From assembly GCA_023159155.1 (NCBI GenBank), contig JAJNNX010000002.1:124001-188000 (forward strand): a DNA stretch of 64,000 nt, given 5' to 3'. Source of the stretch: Ustulina deusta. Its lineage: Eukaryota > Ascomycota > Sordariomycetes > Xylariales > Xylariaceae. Shown in pieces: positions 22,430-33,305 of the stretch. The translations under genes and the position numbers were made by a program. Positions within the stretch are counted from its first letter, which is position 1, and each line of letters opens with the position of its first letter. A model generated the notes under the pieces. That model had not been told where the DNA came from and did not search any database. It worked only from the letters and a program-made list of their open reading frames with translations.

Positions 22430-24912
22430 TCATTCCCGAACTAGATTTCGCGCTCTACGCCTTTCCTCTTGGCTTAGTACCCATTCAATACCGCCATCGT
22501 CATCCGTCTCTGCTAATTCTTCCCACTCATCGTCTTCCATATTGGCGACCATGAGGATCTGTGTAACCCTATTGAACAATTCCCTCACGCTATAGTTGCC
22601 TTTCGCCACTGTGCTGATGATTCCGTTGAAATCCCGCTCCATGCGGATGGCTCCATACGCATTCGTCTTCCCGCTGTAGCTCGATATTCTTTTCTCTAAG
22701 CTCTGTTTTGATAGGTGGGTCGCTGTGATTTCTAGTAATGTGTTATACGTCTTGGTTGTCATGAGCCGCGCTATAGGTTTCATGAGCGCATCCCAGCCTT
22801 GCTCAAAGCGCCGTGGTACACGATCCAGAAGGTCATCTTCATCTTCGTCGTTTTGTAGAGCAATCTCCGCCAGCTCGTCTTCCGTCCGCCAATAATCCGC
22901 GTCTCGAAAGGCTTCGGCCATGATGGCTCGTAGCCTCTGCCTGATCACCTGGTTAAAAAGCACCAGCAAACCATCATTAAGAAGTTCGGTCGTCTTCGCG
23001 GTAAAAGTTGAGTGTAGATTTTTAAGAGATGACGTGACAAGCGTGACATCATTTTCAAATGGAAACGAGGCGGCAAGCGGATTAGGGTGAGAAGTTCCAT
23101 TAGGGTAGTCTGAGGCGCTGCCAAGTCGAGTGGTTATGATCCGAGCCAGGTACTCGTTAGAAACGTCGAGACTATTAATTAAAACAATGAATGCGACGAT
23201 CTTGTCTTCTGGTGGCATGCCTCCCTGAACGACGGCTCGTGGATACGATTCATTTTGCATCTTTTGGTGCATCATCTTAATGAAGTCGGATTCAAGTACT
23301 CTGCCACTTGATGAGATAACATGGGATACCGCCTCACGCTGAGAGGTAGAGATAGATCGTTGAATGACCGCACTGACGATGTACATGACATCATCGACAG
23401 CAGAAATAATAAAAGGAGCATTGGCTTCGATAGGTTTACTGAGGTTCAGGGATAATCCAGCCGGGGGTTCATCTAATTGGAATGCTTTCTCAACGGATCT
23501 CCTAAAGAAGAATGTTGACATAAAGTTATAAGGCTCAACAAGCCTTGCCGAGACTTTTCTTTGGAGATTTGAATTACTCAACACCGTCGGTATTGATGGT
23601 CTAGTGTTTTCTGGGGTCTCTGGGCTCTGTTACAAGTCAGCACTTGGGATGGATACTCGGCGGAAAGGGTTTGAGCTACCTTGCATTTCCCGGCCAGGAA
23701 TCTAGTATATAGTGACCAGCGACCAAGCATGACGGAAATCTCATTGAGGAGTCCATCAATCTCCTTCATATTGACACCTTCATCTTCACTATCACGAGGG
23801 TTGGTTCCGCCACCAACCGCAGGTGAGCTCATGCGGGGTGTCCCGCTAAGGGTCTTCTGCTGTGGCAAGAAGCTCTGCACTAGGAATGAGAACGGGTAAC
23901 TCTTCACATCCGTGAGTCGCCTGCTGACATTCCTGTCGTCACTCCAGGAATCTAATATGATGCCACCCTGTACATCAGCTTCCATTTGCAGTCTTTCGAT
24001 AACCTTTACCATCTTGCCCTCTCCATAGTGTCTCTCTACGAGACCGCCATGACTTTCGACAATTTGGGCAATGTGTTCAAATAGCTTGGTAAGGGCGTTT
24101 GCATAGAAAAAGCTGTCTTTTCTCCCAGCACTGCCAGGGACCTCTTTGAGAGTGGCTCGCGCAGTACCTGCGACTCCCTGGCATACATATCTGCCGTAGA
24201 CATCTAATCCAACATCGCCTCTCCCGATCAGAGGAAACAGCTTGAAAAAACGGGTGATTTTAGCACCATCACTGTCCTTCACTGCCTTTTCGAACTCGCG
24301 TAAAAATAGGCCACAGAGACTCTCCTTCGAATTCTCGAGCGTTACCCAGGGTGCATCAGGTACTTCCACGCTTGGTACAATAGATGCTGCAAACCCGCCT
24401 CGTATAATAGGCTCGGGGACCTTGCTCGCGCGCGAGATGTAGCCTGCTGCTGCCTCCCAGTCCTGGGGCGCACCCATACTACCGACCACGCCGTCAACAC
24501 AAGCTTTGAGCTCGGCAACTTGTTCGACAACCTTCAAAGTTTGCTGCACTCTGTCCTTTTCCAAGTCCAGCTCTTTAACCCGGTTGGAGAGGCGGCCGGC
24601 GGTCTCGGCGGCTGACGATAGCATACCATTGCTGATAGATCTCGTGGCAATGACCTGGGAACCTAGATTGGCACGTAGGAGGTCGAGTCGACCCAATTCG
24701 CGGGAGAGATCGGCTTGGGAAGAGATGAGAGAATTTAGGCGAGTTGTTATGGTGGTTTCGCGAGTGTGGAGTGCGGCCAGGCCAGCGCGAACGTCGGCGA
24801 GAGACGATGCATCGTGAATGGAGGGGTTCGACGAGCTGCGGTTCAGCCTACGCGAAGACTTCTGCGCCGAATGGGCTGAAAGGTCACCATTTAGAAGACT
24901 GTTGGCGGACAT
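22430..24912 (-). CDS. COG4: Conserved oligomeric Golgi complex subunit 4
   Basis: COG4 is a lobe A subunit of the COG tether that directs retrograde vesicles to the Golgi and binds SNARE/Sly1. Exons 24912-23680 and 23626-22430 (intron 53 bp, donor GTAGCT, branch CTGAC) give 809 residues, in the family range. The N-terminal helical part (DVRAGLAALHTRETTITTRL; LSNRVKELDLEKDRVQQTL) is the coiled coil that joins the lobe. The middle (FLREFEKAVKDSDGAKITRF; FPLIGRGDVGLDVYGRYVC) is the most recognisable COG4 stretch. The C-terminus ends WVLSQEERRRARNLVRE, which matches the conserved EER/R tail. The start ATG is the first in frame. It is divergent from SUA5. Confidence 0.92.
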
Positions 24913-25496
24913 TAGGACATTGGTGATGGGAGGTGCATAGCGACACGAGACATTAGGCCGGTGTTGAGGTCTTGTGGAGCTCCTTTTGTCGTAAGGATAT
25001 ACGTATTATCTTGGGAATGGCGATTTTGAAAAGGTGCGGCAAGTGTTGCTCAAGCCTGCCCATAAAGCTGTTGTAGGTACTGAGAGAGCAGATGGTACCT
25101 AGTGGAGCCATCGAAGTTCCACTGAAAGTTAAGAGCACACATGGCAAGTTCTCCACTATCTTACCTTTGTGGCCTGGTGGGTATCAAACTCGGCGTCTTA
25201 CCTAGACTCCCATGGAGGTACGTAGGTTAGGTAGTAGGTAACCAATGGTTTAGATGTTGTAGTTGACTTGATGAGTCAGTGAAGATATTTCCCCTTCAAA
25301 TTTCGGTTGGTATGGAGTAACGAGAACCTACTTGGCAAAAAAAATCGCAAAACAACCAACAACCTACAAACAATAATTAAAAACCGGCGTGCAACTTTTT
25401 CTACCACGAAGTTGAAAGTTTACCATCAAGTTGGCTTCACGAGCTTTGAACCTGGGACTCAGATCTGTTCGAGTCGTCCTCGACTCTTACATTACC
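24913..25496. promoter_or_regulatory. Divergent promoter region COG4 / SUA5
   Basis: 584 bp between start codons. It contains a Gcn4-type site (25272-25278), an AGGTA-rich cluster near 25215-25240 and a two-codon upstream frame (ATG GAG TAA) at 25312-25320 that could sit in the SUA5 leader. Confidence 0.5.
25272..25278. promoter_or_regulatory. Gcn4/CPC1-type site TGAGTCA
   Basis: TGAGTCA is a perfect match to the bZIP (Gcn4/CPC1/AP-1) consensus, 219 bp upstream of the SUA5 ATG. CPC1 controls amino-acid and translation genes in fungi, which would suit a tRNA-modification enzyme. A 7-mer can occur by chance. Confidence 0.4.
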
Positions 25497-26822
25497 ATGT
25501 CGCAAGACTTGCCACGGCAGGCAGCAAGACACAGAACCGAAATTTTGAAAGTGGTTGGCAGTGATCTCGGGAAATTCAGAGAAAATGTCGGCCTGGAAAA
25601 GATCAGCGAATGGGAGGTTTCCCAAGCGCCAAGCACCAAGACTCTGCAAGAGGCAGCGAATTATCTGAGGACGAGAGATATACCAGTTGCGTTTCCAACT
25701 GAGACGGTGTACGGTCTGGGCGCTGATGCGACGAGGACTGCTGCTGTGAAAGGCATTTATTCTGCAAAGGGCAGACCGTCGGATAACCCGCTCATTATAC
25801 ACGTCGCCGACTTGGACATGCTCCGCTATATTCTACAGCCCGCAACCGACAAGAACGGGGCAACAAACGGATCTCATGATCAGATCCCTGAAATTTATAA
25901 GCCGCTGATCGAGCGCTTCTGGCCCGGTCCATTGACAATATTAATGCCCAACCCCATTCCGTCGAAACTGGCCCCTGAGGTAACGGCCGGGCTGGAGACC
26001 TTTGGTGTAAGGATGCCAGCCTCACCACTTGCGCGCTCACTGATTAAGTTGGTGGGTGCTCCATTGGCTGCTCCCTCTGCCAATGCCTCCACAAAGCCCT
26101 CACCGACCACAGCAGCTCATGTGCTGGAAGATCTGGATGGGCGTATTGAGCTGATACTCGATGGCGGCTCATGTCCGGTTGGAGTCGAAAGTACTGTTGT
26201 GGACGGACTCTGTGATCCACCTGCTGTTTTGAGACCAGGCGGAGTGAGCATAGATGAGCTACGAAAATGTCCTGGTTGGAAGAACGTCGAGAAGGCATAC
26301 AAAGATCACAGCGAAACTGGCAAGGCTGCGCCCAGGGCGCCGGGGATGAAATACAAACATTACAGTCCAAGGGCGCAGGTAGTTCTCTACGAAGCTACTC
26401 GTCCGAGTTTGCACAAAGGTGTTGATCAGCAAGCCCTCGAGCTCAAGGACGACAACAGCAACATAGTCGGCGTCATTCGGACCCGGTACTGGCAAATGGG
26501 TGGGGGCCTTTTCTGCGGAGATTTCGGAGAGCAAGAAAGACTGGTTGAGCCTCTGGAGTCTGATAGTCAAGTAGGCATCGAACTTGAAGTTAGAGACGCA
26601 GATCTGTACAACTCACCAAATGGCGCAACAATCGGAAAGCTTTTAGACATTAGCATCGGCAAGGATAGCAGGAGCATAGCACAGGGGCTTTTCTCGGCGT
26701 TGCGGGAACTAGATAGACGGGGTGCAGATGTCATATTCGTAGAGGGCACATTGGACGATGAGGACATCGGTGCAGCGGTTATGAACAGGTTGCGCAAAGC
26801 AGCATCTCAGATTAAGTCGTAG
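25497..26822 (+). CDS. SUA5: Threonylcarbamoyl-AMP synthase (Sua5/YrdC/YciO)
   Basis: This enzyme makes threonylcarbamoyl-AMP from threonine, bicarbonate and ATP for the t6A37 modification of ANN-decoding tRNAs. The intronless gene encodes 441 residues from the first ATG. The YrdC domain (about residues 55-255) shows VAFPTETVYGLGADA, the signature SAKGRPSDNPLIIHV, FWPGPLTILMP and PSANASTKPSPTTAAHV. The linker carries RAPGMKYKHYSP, the conserved Sua5 motif that closes over the active site. The C-terminal Sua5 domain ends with FVEGTLDDEDIGAAVMNRL. The frame stays open for 27 codons upstream of the ATG (from 25416), without another ATG. That stretch (LASRALNLGLRSVRVVLDSY) is Arg-rich and amphipathic, like a mitochondrial targeting signal. 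It converges on the coatomer zeta gene with 140 bp between stops. Confidence 0.95.
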   Translation: MSQDLPRQAARHRTEILKVVGSDLGKFRENVGLEKISEWEVSQAPSTKTLQEAANYLRTRDIPVAFPTETVYGLGADATRTAAVKGIYSAKGRPSDNPLIIHVADLDMLRYILQPATDKNGATNGSHDQIPEIYKPLIERFWPGPLTILMPNPIPSKLAPEVTAGLETFGVRMPASPLARSLIKLVGAPLAAPSANASTKPSPTTAAHVLEDLDGRIELILDGGSCPVGVESTVVDGLCDPPAVLRPGGVSIDELRKCPGWKNVEKAYKDHSETGKAAPRAPGMKYKHYSPRAQVVLYEATRPSLHKGVDQQALELKDDNSNIVGVIRTRYWQMGGGLFCGDFGEQERLVEPLESDSQVGIELEVRDADLYNSPNGATIGKLLDISIGKDSRSIAQGLFSALRELDRRGADVIFVEGTLDDEDIGAAVMNRLRKAASQIKS

Positions 26823-26962
26823 AGAACCAAATGGTCCGGCCACTCAACAAGATATCCCTCTATTGAAGCAACAGCTTTTACCAACGCCGTGATGCCGAGC
26901 CTTTGGCTCCAGATTATTTCGCAATTCTCTCTCTTGCCAGGCTTTTGAGAGCTTTTCCTGCA

Positions 26963-27871
26963 TTATAGCCCTTGCCGCAACCAGTCGGTCAACTTGGCCC
27001 GTCCAAGCTGCGCCAGGTTGTTCACTCCTTGCTCACTGAGGTCGATGCGGCTCAAGTTGACATCTTGAGTCGGCGCCTTACTGACTCGCTGCACGATAAT
27101 TGTTGGGTCTGTTTCCAAAATAATTCCGTCGTCAACGATCTCGTCGATGGCTAGCGATACTAGATCATAGTTCTCCACGACTGTCCGCTTATCCACGGAT
27201 TGCCTAAGTTCATTTTAGCATTCCACTCGATCTAGCAACGTCTAGAGACTAGGGATGAAGGTGACAAACTTGAACAGGAGGTGCAACGAATCTCGCAGCG
27301 CTAGGATAACATTGTATAATAAGACCTCATTTTCCTCGGCACCGCCAACGACGTACATCATCACGTCGGATTCCATCTTATAAAGCACCAGCTTGTTATC
27401 ATAAAGTATGATATCGCCAGTCTGCTTCGCCGTCTTCTCTAGCAGGCCTTTCTCAAAGGTCTTCTGCGACTTCACGTCCGAGTATGGAGAGCTCGGCGCA
27501 CCGGATGCTGCAGAAATCTAATTAGTTGCTCGGCATTCCGACTTCATGTTCGCTGGCGCTTACTGCCTGTTGGCGCATGGTGGGGTGCATTGTAGTATTT
27601 GGCGAATATCCTCTGCCGTGTATTAGCGTCCTGTACACTGCCGCATCGTAGTTCTTCCTCAAGACGCCCGTGGTACGGTCGTGGCTATTGTATATAGAAA
27701 GGGAACGGGGATCTACTTACTGCAACACAGTTAGGTCAGCATCAGATATCTGGGCTGCTCGACAAACAAAGGTCGAGGAATTAGACAAGGGGCGTTTCGA
27801 TACATACCAGAGCCATCGTCAACACTGAGTATGATGACAGCAGTCACGGACTGTAGGGACATAGACGGCAT
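26963..27871 (-). CDS. RET3: Coatomer subunit zeta (COPI)
   Basis: Zeta-COP is the small adaptor-type subunit of the COPI coat for Golgi-to-ER transport. Its longin-like fold is clear: ILSVDDGS at the start, [54 protein letters not shown] and [19 protein letters not shown]. The 3' exons are firm: 27507-27270 and 27203-26963, joined at LLFK/QSVDKR. The 5' part is less sure. Exon 1 is 27871-27808 (donor GTATGT) and the RIFAKYY exon ends at 27564. Phase requires something between them. The best fit adds a 34-nt exon 27754-27721 (donor GTAAGT) and starts the next exon at 27637. That gives 216 residues with a ~20-residue insertion before RIFAKYY, not expected from other zeta subunits. ATG 27862 is an alternative start. 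It is divergent from MCM4. Confidence 0.85.
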
Positions 27872-28397
27872 CTTGGCAGATTGTGTAGTCAATAACAGTA
27901 CTGTGCAAATTGAATCGCTGGTGGTATCTCTTGTCCGTCAGATCGAATGTAGGTGGACTGTGGCCTATGTGCCCAGGTATATTGAATCACTGAGGCCCCA
28001 AGCTCCCACCTGGTCAGTTGAAGCGCAGGTGGCATTAGCCTTCAGCGGATCCACTCCGGTTCACCTTTACCTCTCCGTTGAGAGAGCTGGGCATTTTCGA
28101 GACCCCAAACCCCACTTTTAAAGAAGCTCGCATAAAGCGGTCTACTAAGTACCTATGCAATTATCGAGATCAATTTGCAGGGATGTTGCTCAATTACCTA
28201 TTATGTTCCACTTTACGCGCTTCGAACGCGCCTAGACGCGTTAAGGGGTTCCTCGCGATCAGCTCCCCACTCGTCGTCAGTAGCATGAATTTCTGCCCTG
28301 CCACTGCACCTAGATTTCTCACTTCAACACCAACCTCCGTCCAGGGGTTCAAGTTAAAGACTACTCCTCGACTACGACCTATCTCCCGCAATTTGCC
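27872..28397. promoter_or_regulatory. Divergent promoter region coatomer zeta / MCM4
   Basis: 526 bp between start codons. ACGCGCTTCGAACGCGCCTAGACGCG near 28213-28238 contains two MluI-box-like cores (ACGCG). ACGCGT-type boxes are bound by MBF in yeast G1/S genes, including MCM genes, so this is a plausible cell-cycle element, though inferred only. Confidence 0.4.
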
Positions 28398-31300
28398 ATG
28401 TCGTCCCCTACCCAACGCCGTAGCCAACGCAATTCGCAGGCGGGTACTCCCAGTCGCAATACGCGCAGCTCGCAGCAGGCGGCGTCACAGAATGGCGCCA
28501 CGCCTCGTAACAATCGACCGTCGCAATTAGCTTCCAGCCCTTTGTTCTACCAGTCTTCTCCCGCAAATGGCAACAATAACAATAGAGCATCGTCGCCTTT
28601 GCGGCACAATACCGCCAGCCAAAGCACAAACAACAACAGCGGTGCGCCGCCCAGCTCGCCTCTTCGCCGCATGACACATACTCAGTCGACTGAGTCTGAT
28701 GGCGATCGGACACCAAGAGCATCCAGGGGCCTGATTGGCGGTAGGTTATAGAGACCCGTCGCCCATGTGAAGACGAGTCCGCTGACCCACATTGCAGAAT
28801 CTTCTCCCATTCGATATGAGCCGAGCTCAAGTCCTGGTCGAGGGTTGCACCCCCAATCCGACCTTCGAAGTGAAAGCAGCGGACTGTTCGTCGGTGCCGC
28901 TGGAACTCCTCGAGCTCGATCCCGAAGAGGCGACATCAATTCGGAAATTTTCAGTGGCGGTGCTCGGGGCAGTCGTGTCATTCTCGATGACTCCGGCCGT
29001 GTCGTCCGCGAAATTCATTCCGATGCCGCCACTTTCTCCAACCTAAATCCCGGGACCTCGGACGCGGATGCCCTTGGTGGACAAGACAATGCTACCATTT
29101 GGGGTACTACGGTCTCTATTGACGACACTTATGCTGCCTTCAAGGATTTTCTGAAGAACTTTACAAAGAAATATCGCATGTGGAACGACGGAATGACAAC
29201 CCAAGAAACAGATGCAGACCCCACAGCACCGTCGAAACCATACTGGGAAGAACTCCAGAATATGTTGGTTCTTGGCCAACGGATCCTCTACGTAGATATC
29301 CGTGATTTCAAGCTTTATCCACCTACCAGAAAATTATGGCACCAAATCCAGCACTATCCACAAGAAATAGTGCCTCTCATGGACCAGTCCGTGCACGATG
29401 TCATGATTGAACTAGCACAAGCTGAGATGTCAAGACAGAGAAGTCAAAGCAACGGGGTTTCTGCTACGCAACGAAGCGCTATCCCAAGCTCAGATATGCA
29501 GTTTCCCAGTTCAGAGAGAAGCGAGGAACCTGTGCAGTCTCAGCGCGTGCAACCGGGTCCAACCCTCGAGGAGAAAGTTATGGATCAAACTTATATGACA
29601 CGACCATTGGGTCTCGATGACATTATCAACCTCCGAGACCTCAACCCTTCTGATATGGACAAACTCATTTGTATCAAGGGTCTTGTGATTCGAACCACTC
29701 CCGTCATCCCCGACATGAGGCAGGCATTTTTCCGATGCAATGTTTGCAGCCACTCACTCCTTGTTGGTCTTGACCGAGGTAAAATTCGAGAACCTACCGA
29801 ATGTCCTCGACCAATGTGCGCCCAGAAGAACTCGATGCAAATCGTGCACAATCGATGCGAATTCGAAGATAAGCAGGTCATCAAGCTGCAAGAGACCCCG
29901 GATGCCGTGCCTGCTGGACAGACACCTCATTCTGTGTCTGTGTGTGTTTATAATGAATTAGTGGACTTCTGCAAAGCTGGTGACCGTGTCCGGATAACTG
30001 GTATATATCGTGTCAGTCCTGTTCGTGTCAATCCCCGCATGCGCACAGTCAAGAGCGTGTTCAAGACGTTTGTGGATGTTGTCCACGTAGCTAAAGTTGA
30101 CGACAAGCGACTGGATGCGGATCTTTCAACACTCGAGCCCGAGTCCAACGATTCAGACAACCAGATTGAAGAAGTCCGAAAGCTAAGCCCCGAGGAAGAA
30201 GATAAGATCAAGGCCACAGCCGCTCGCCCAGATATCTATGAGCTCCTGTCACGCTCTTTAGCCCCTTCCATCTATGAAATGGACGATGTGAAGAAGGGTA
30301 TCCTCCTTCAAATGTTTGGCGGAACGAATAAAACGTTTGAGCGCGGTGGTAGTCCGAAATACCGTGGAGATATCAACATCTTGTTGTGTGGCGATCCTTC
30401 CACCGCAAAGTCCCAACTAATACAATATATTCACAAGATTGCACCTCGCGGTGTGTTTACGAGCGGCAAGGGCTCTTCTGCTGTCGGTCTGACCGCCTAC
30501 GTCAGCCGGGACCCCGAGACCCGACAGTTGGTGCTCGAGTCTGGCGCGCTTGTCTTGTCTGATGGTGGCGTTTGCTGTATCGATGAGTTCGACAAAATGT
30601 CAGATGCTACACGATCTGTGCTTCATGAAGTCATGGAGCAGCAGACAGTTTCGGTAGCAAAAGCAGGAATCATTACGACGCTGAATGCAAGAACAAGTAT
30701 ATTAGCTTCAGCTAACCCTATTGGTTCTCGGTACAATCCTGATCTTCCTGTCCCCCAAAATATCGATCTACCTCCCACACTTTTATCCCGATTCGATCTG
30801 GTCTATCTGATCCTTGATCGCGTTAATGAATCCAACGACCGGAGATTAGCGCGGCATCTCCTGTCGATGTATTTGGAAGACAAGCCGCAGTCAGCCAGCT
30901 CCAAGGACGAAATTCTCGTAAGATTGTTCCTTGTTTCCTTCTTTCACTACAATATATTGGCAGCTAGCTGACGATTATACATAGCCCGTGGAGTTCTTGA
31001 CTAGCTACATCTCATACGCTCGCGCTCACATACATCCTACGCTGTCGCCGGATGCTTCGCAAGCCCTTGTTGAAGCCTACGTCAATATGCGTAAGCTCGG
31101 CCAAGATGTTCGCGCCGCGGAAAAACGTATCACGGCTACCACTCGTCAATTGGAATCCATGATTCGACTGGCCGAGGCTCATGCTAAGATGCGGCTTGCA
31201 CATGTTGTGACCAAGGCCGATGTACTGGAAGCTGAACGCCTCATTCAATCGGCCCTGAAGACAGCCGCAACTGATTCAGAAGGCCGGATCGATATGAGTC

Positions 31301-31566
31301 TTCTTACTGAAGGCACCAGTGCAGCAGAACGAAAACGCAAAGCTGAATTGAAGGATGCAGCCCTGCGTTTATTAGATGAGCTAACAAGCGGCGGGCAAAG
31401 CGTAAGATTTAGCGAGGTGAGCAGAAAATTAAACGAGGGAGCCAGTATACCAGTTGAGCCATCCGATTTTGCGGAGACAATGAGAGCACTAGAAATGGAG
31501 GGTATAATCATGATTACTGGAGAGGGTGCTAGGAAGAGCGTAAGACGCGTCACAGGCGTTGCTTGA
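28398..31566 (+). CDS. MCM4: DNA replication licensing factor MCM4
   Basis: MCM4 is a subunit of the MCM2-7 replicative helicase. Exons 28398-28740, 28798-30917 and 30985-31566 (introns 57 and 67 bp) give 1014 residues. The N-terminal ~180 residues are Ser/Thr/Pro/Asn-rich with many S/T-P sites and SPLR motifs, typical of the kinase-regulated MCM4 tail (DDK/CDK targets). The N-terminal OB region holds a zinc motif, C-x2-C-x18-C-x4-C (CNVC...CPRPMC). The AAA+ core has Walker A GDPSTAKS (30390-30413), Walker B CCIDEFDKM (30573-30599) and the arginine finger LLSRFDLVYLILD. The C-terminus has the winged-helix part ending RRVTGVA. The second intron falls right after the AAA+ core (KDEIL/PVEFLTSYISYAR). 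The stop lies only ~440 bp from the RIP-mutated block. Confidence 0.97.
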
Positions 31567-32007
31567 GGCGATTTTGAAGACGAAAAGGGGTCAGCAGGTT
31601 TGACAGGGTTGTCATCATGATCATCATGGAGTGTATGAAGGGCTCGTAGCTATTCTCCATGGTGGCGTTCAGGGTTAGCAGCGATAGGAAGTCAGAAATG
31701 ACATATGCAAATGAATGGAATAATAATGACCTTGCCTAGTGGATATCCAGAAAGATGTTTGAGACATACGCCGTTTTCTTGCTACCATGCATTTGTCGAT
31801 ACATAGAACGGGAGGGCGTTGCTACTTGAGCTATAAAACACTTGTCTAGCGACTTGATCCTCATGAAAATGGTGCAACACTTCGCTTCTGAGATAATGCA
31901 AGACTTGGACAGGAACGGTAGTAATCAACCCTCCTGCCCCTCACCCGATCTTGGTCCCCTCTTTTCAACCATCCATCAGTATTTTGTGAAATGCAGATGG
32001 GAAGCTC
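31567..32007. other. MCM4 3' flank up to retrotransposon insertion site
   Basis: Ordinary base composition, no gene. It ends with the five bases agctc (32003-32007), the left copy of the target duplication. Confidence 0.7.
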
Positions 32008-32125
32008 TGTGATGGTATGAGTGGATCAATCAGAGTGTATTGGAGTTGTAGAATGGATGGAGGATCCGTACTGTGGCTACTGTGTACATACTGCTACTTA
32101 TAGTAGATATGCAGGTTATATAACA
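32008..32125 (-). repeat. Left LTR of element F (118 bp)
   Basis: Same length as the right LTR with no indel. Its outer (left) ~95 bp look unmutated; four G-to-A type differences sit in the last ~22 bp on the inner side. Confidence 0.9.
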
Positions 32126-33305
32126 ATCTGCCCCCAAAAGAAAAGAAAAAGCCACGTCTCTGTAGCTATAATAATATATCTATGCTAATTATCCCAGATA
32201 ATCTACTTATATAATCTTAGTTCTATTATTTCTATATTTATATTTATGTTTTTTTATTTTTAAACTTTTGTACTAAGCTAATATTTTTGCTTAATTGTTT
32301 AGTACTAAGCTATTTATTAAATTTATAACTAAAGCTTTTTATATTTTATTAAATATTAAGATTAGTTTTTGATTTTTTTAGTAGTTATAATATGTTTTTT
32401 AAAATAATTTATTATACGGATTAAATTAATAAGTAGAAATAAACAGCTATACTTATTAAATATAGCTAGTTTAAAATAATTTATTAAAATAATATTATAA
32501 ATCTATATATTATATTAAAATAAATCTAACTTATAAGCTAATATACTAATTTTTTTAAAAATATAAAAAAATCTAGTATATTATTATAATATTTTTAGTC
32601 CTAATATTAAAATAAAAAAAATACTATATTTTTTATAAAGCTTAAAAAAAATTTAGTTATTAATATTAAAAAATTTTAGTTATTTTTAAGCGTTAAAATA
32701 CTTTTTTATAATTATAAATACTAAAGCAATAATATTTATTGCTTTAATCTATATAGCAAAAAAAAAAATTAATTGTTTATTTTTATAAAATGTTTAATAA
32801 TATATAAATATATTTATAATATTAGTAAAAAAAAAACTATAAGCTAATTTGTTTAAAGATTTATTTATTATAATATATTTAGAATTATTATATTTAAACT
32901 ATAGCTAAAAAAATATTTAAAGCTATTTAGTTAGATTATTTATAATATAAATATAATATTAAAAAATTAATTATATTATTTATATAATAATTTTAAATTA
33001 ATTATTAGTTTATAAGTAATATATTATAGCATATAGTAATTTAGTACTAAGTTTTTTTTAAACTACTAACTAAAAACTTAATAAAAACTTAAAGTCTTAG
33101 TTAAAAATAATAACTCTAAAGATTTTTTATTTAATAATAAAAAGTTTTTTAATTAAAATTTAGTTTTATTATTTAACTTTTTATTTTTTATTACTAAATA
33201 TAAATTAAGCTTTTTTAATTAGTTTATATATAACTATTATAATAAAATTAAAACTGTTTATAATTAAAAATAAAACTATAATAAAATTAATTATAATCTA
33301 ATAAT

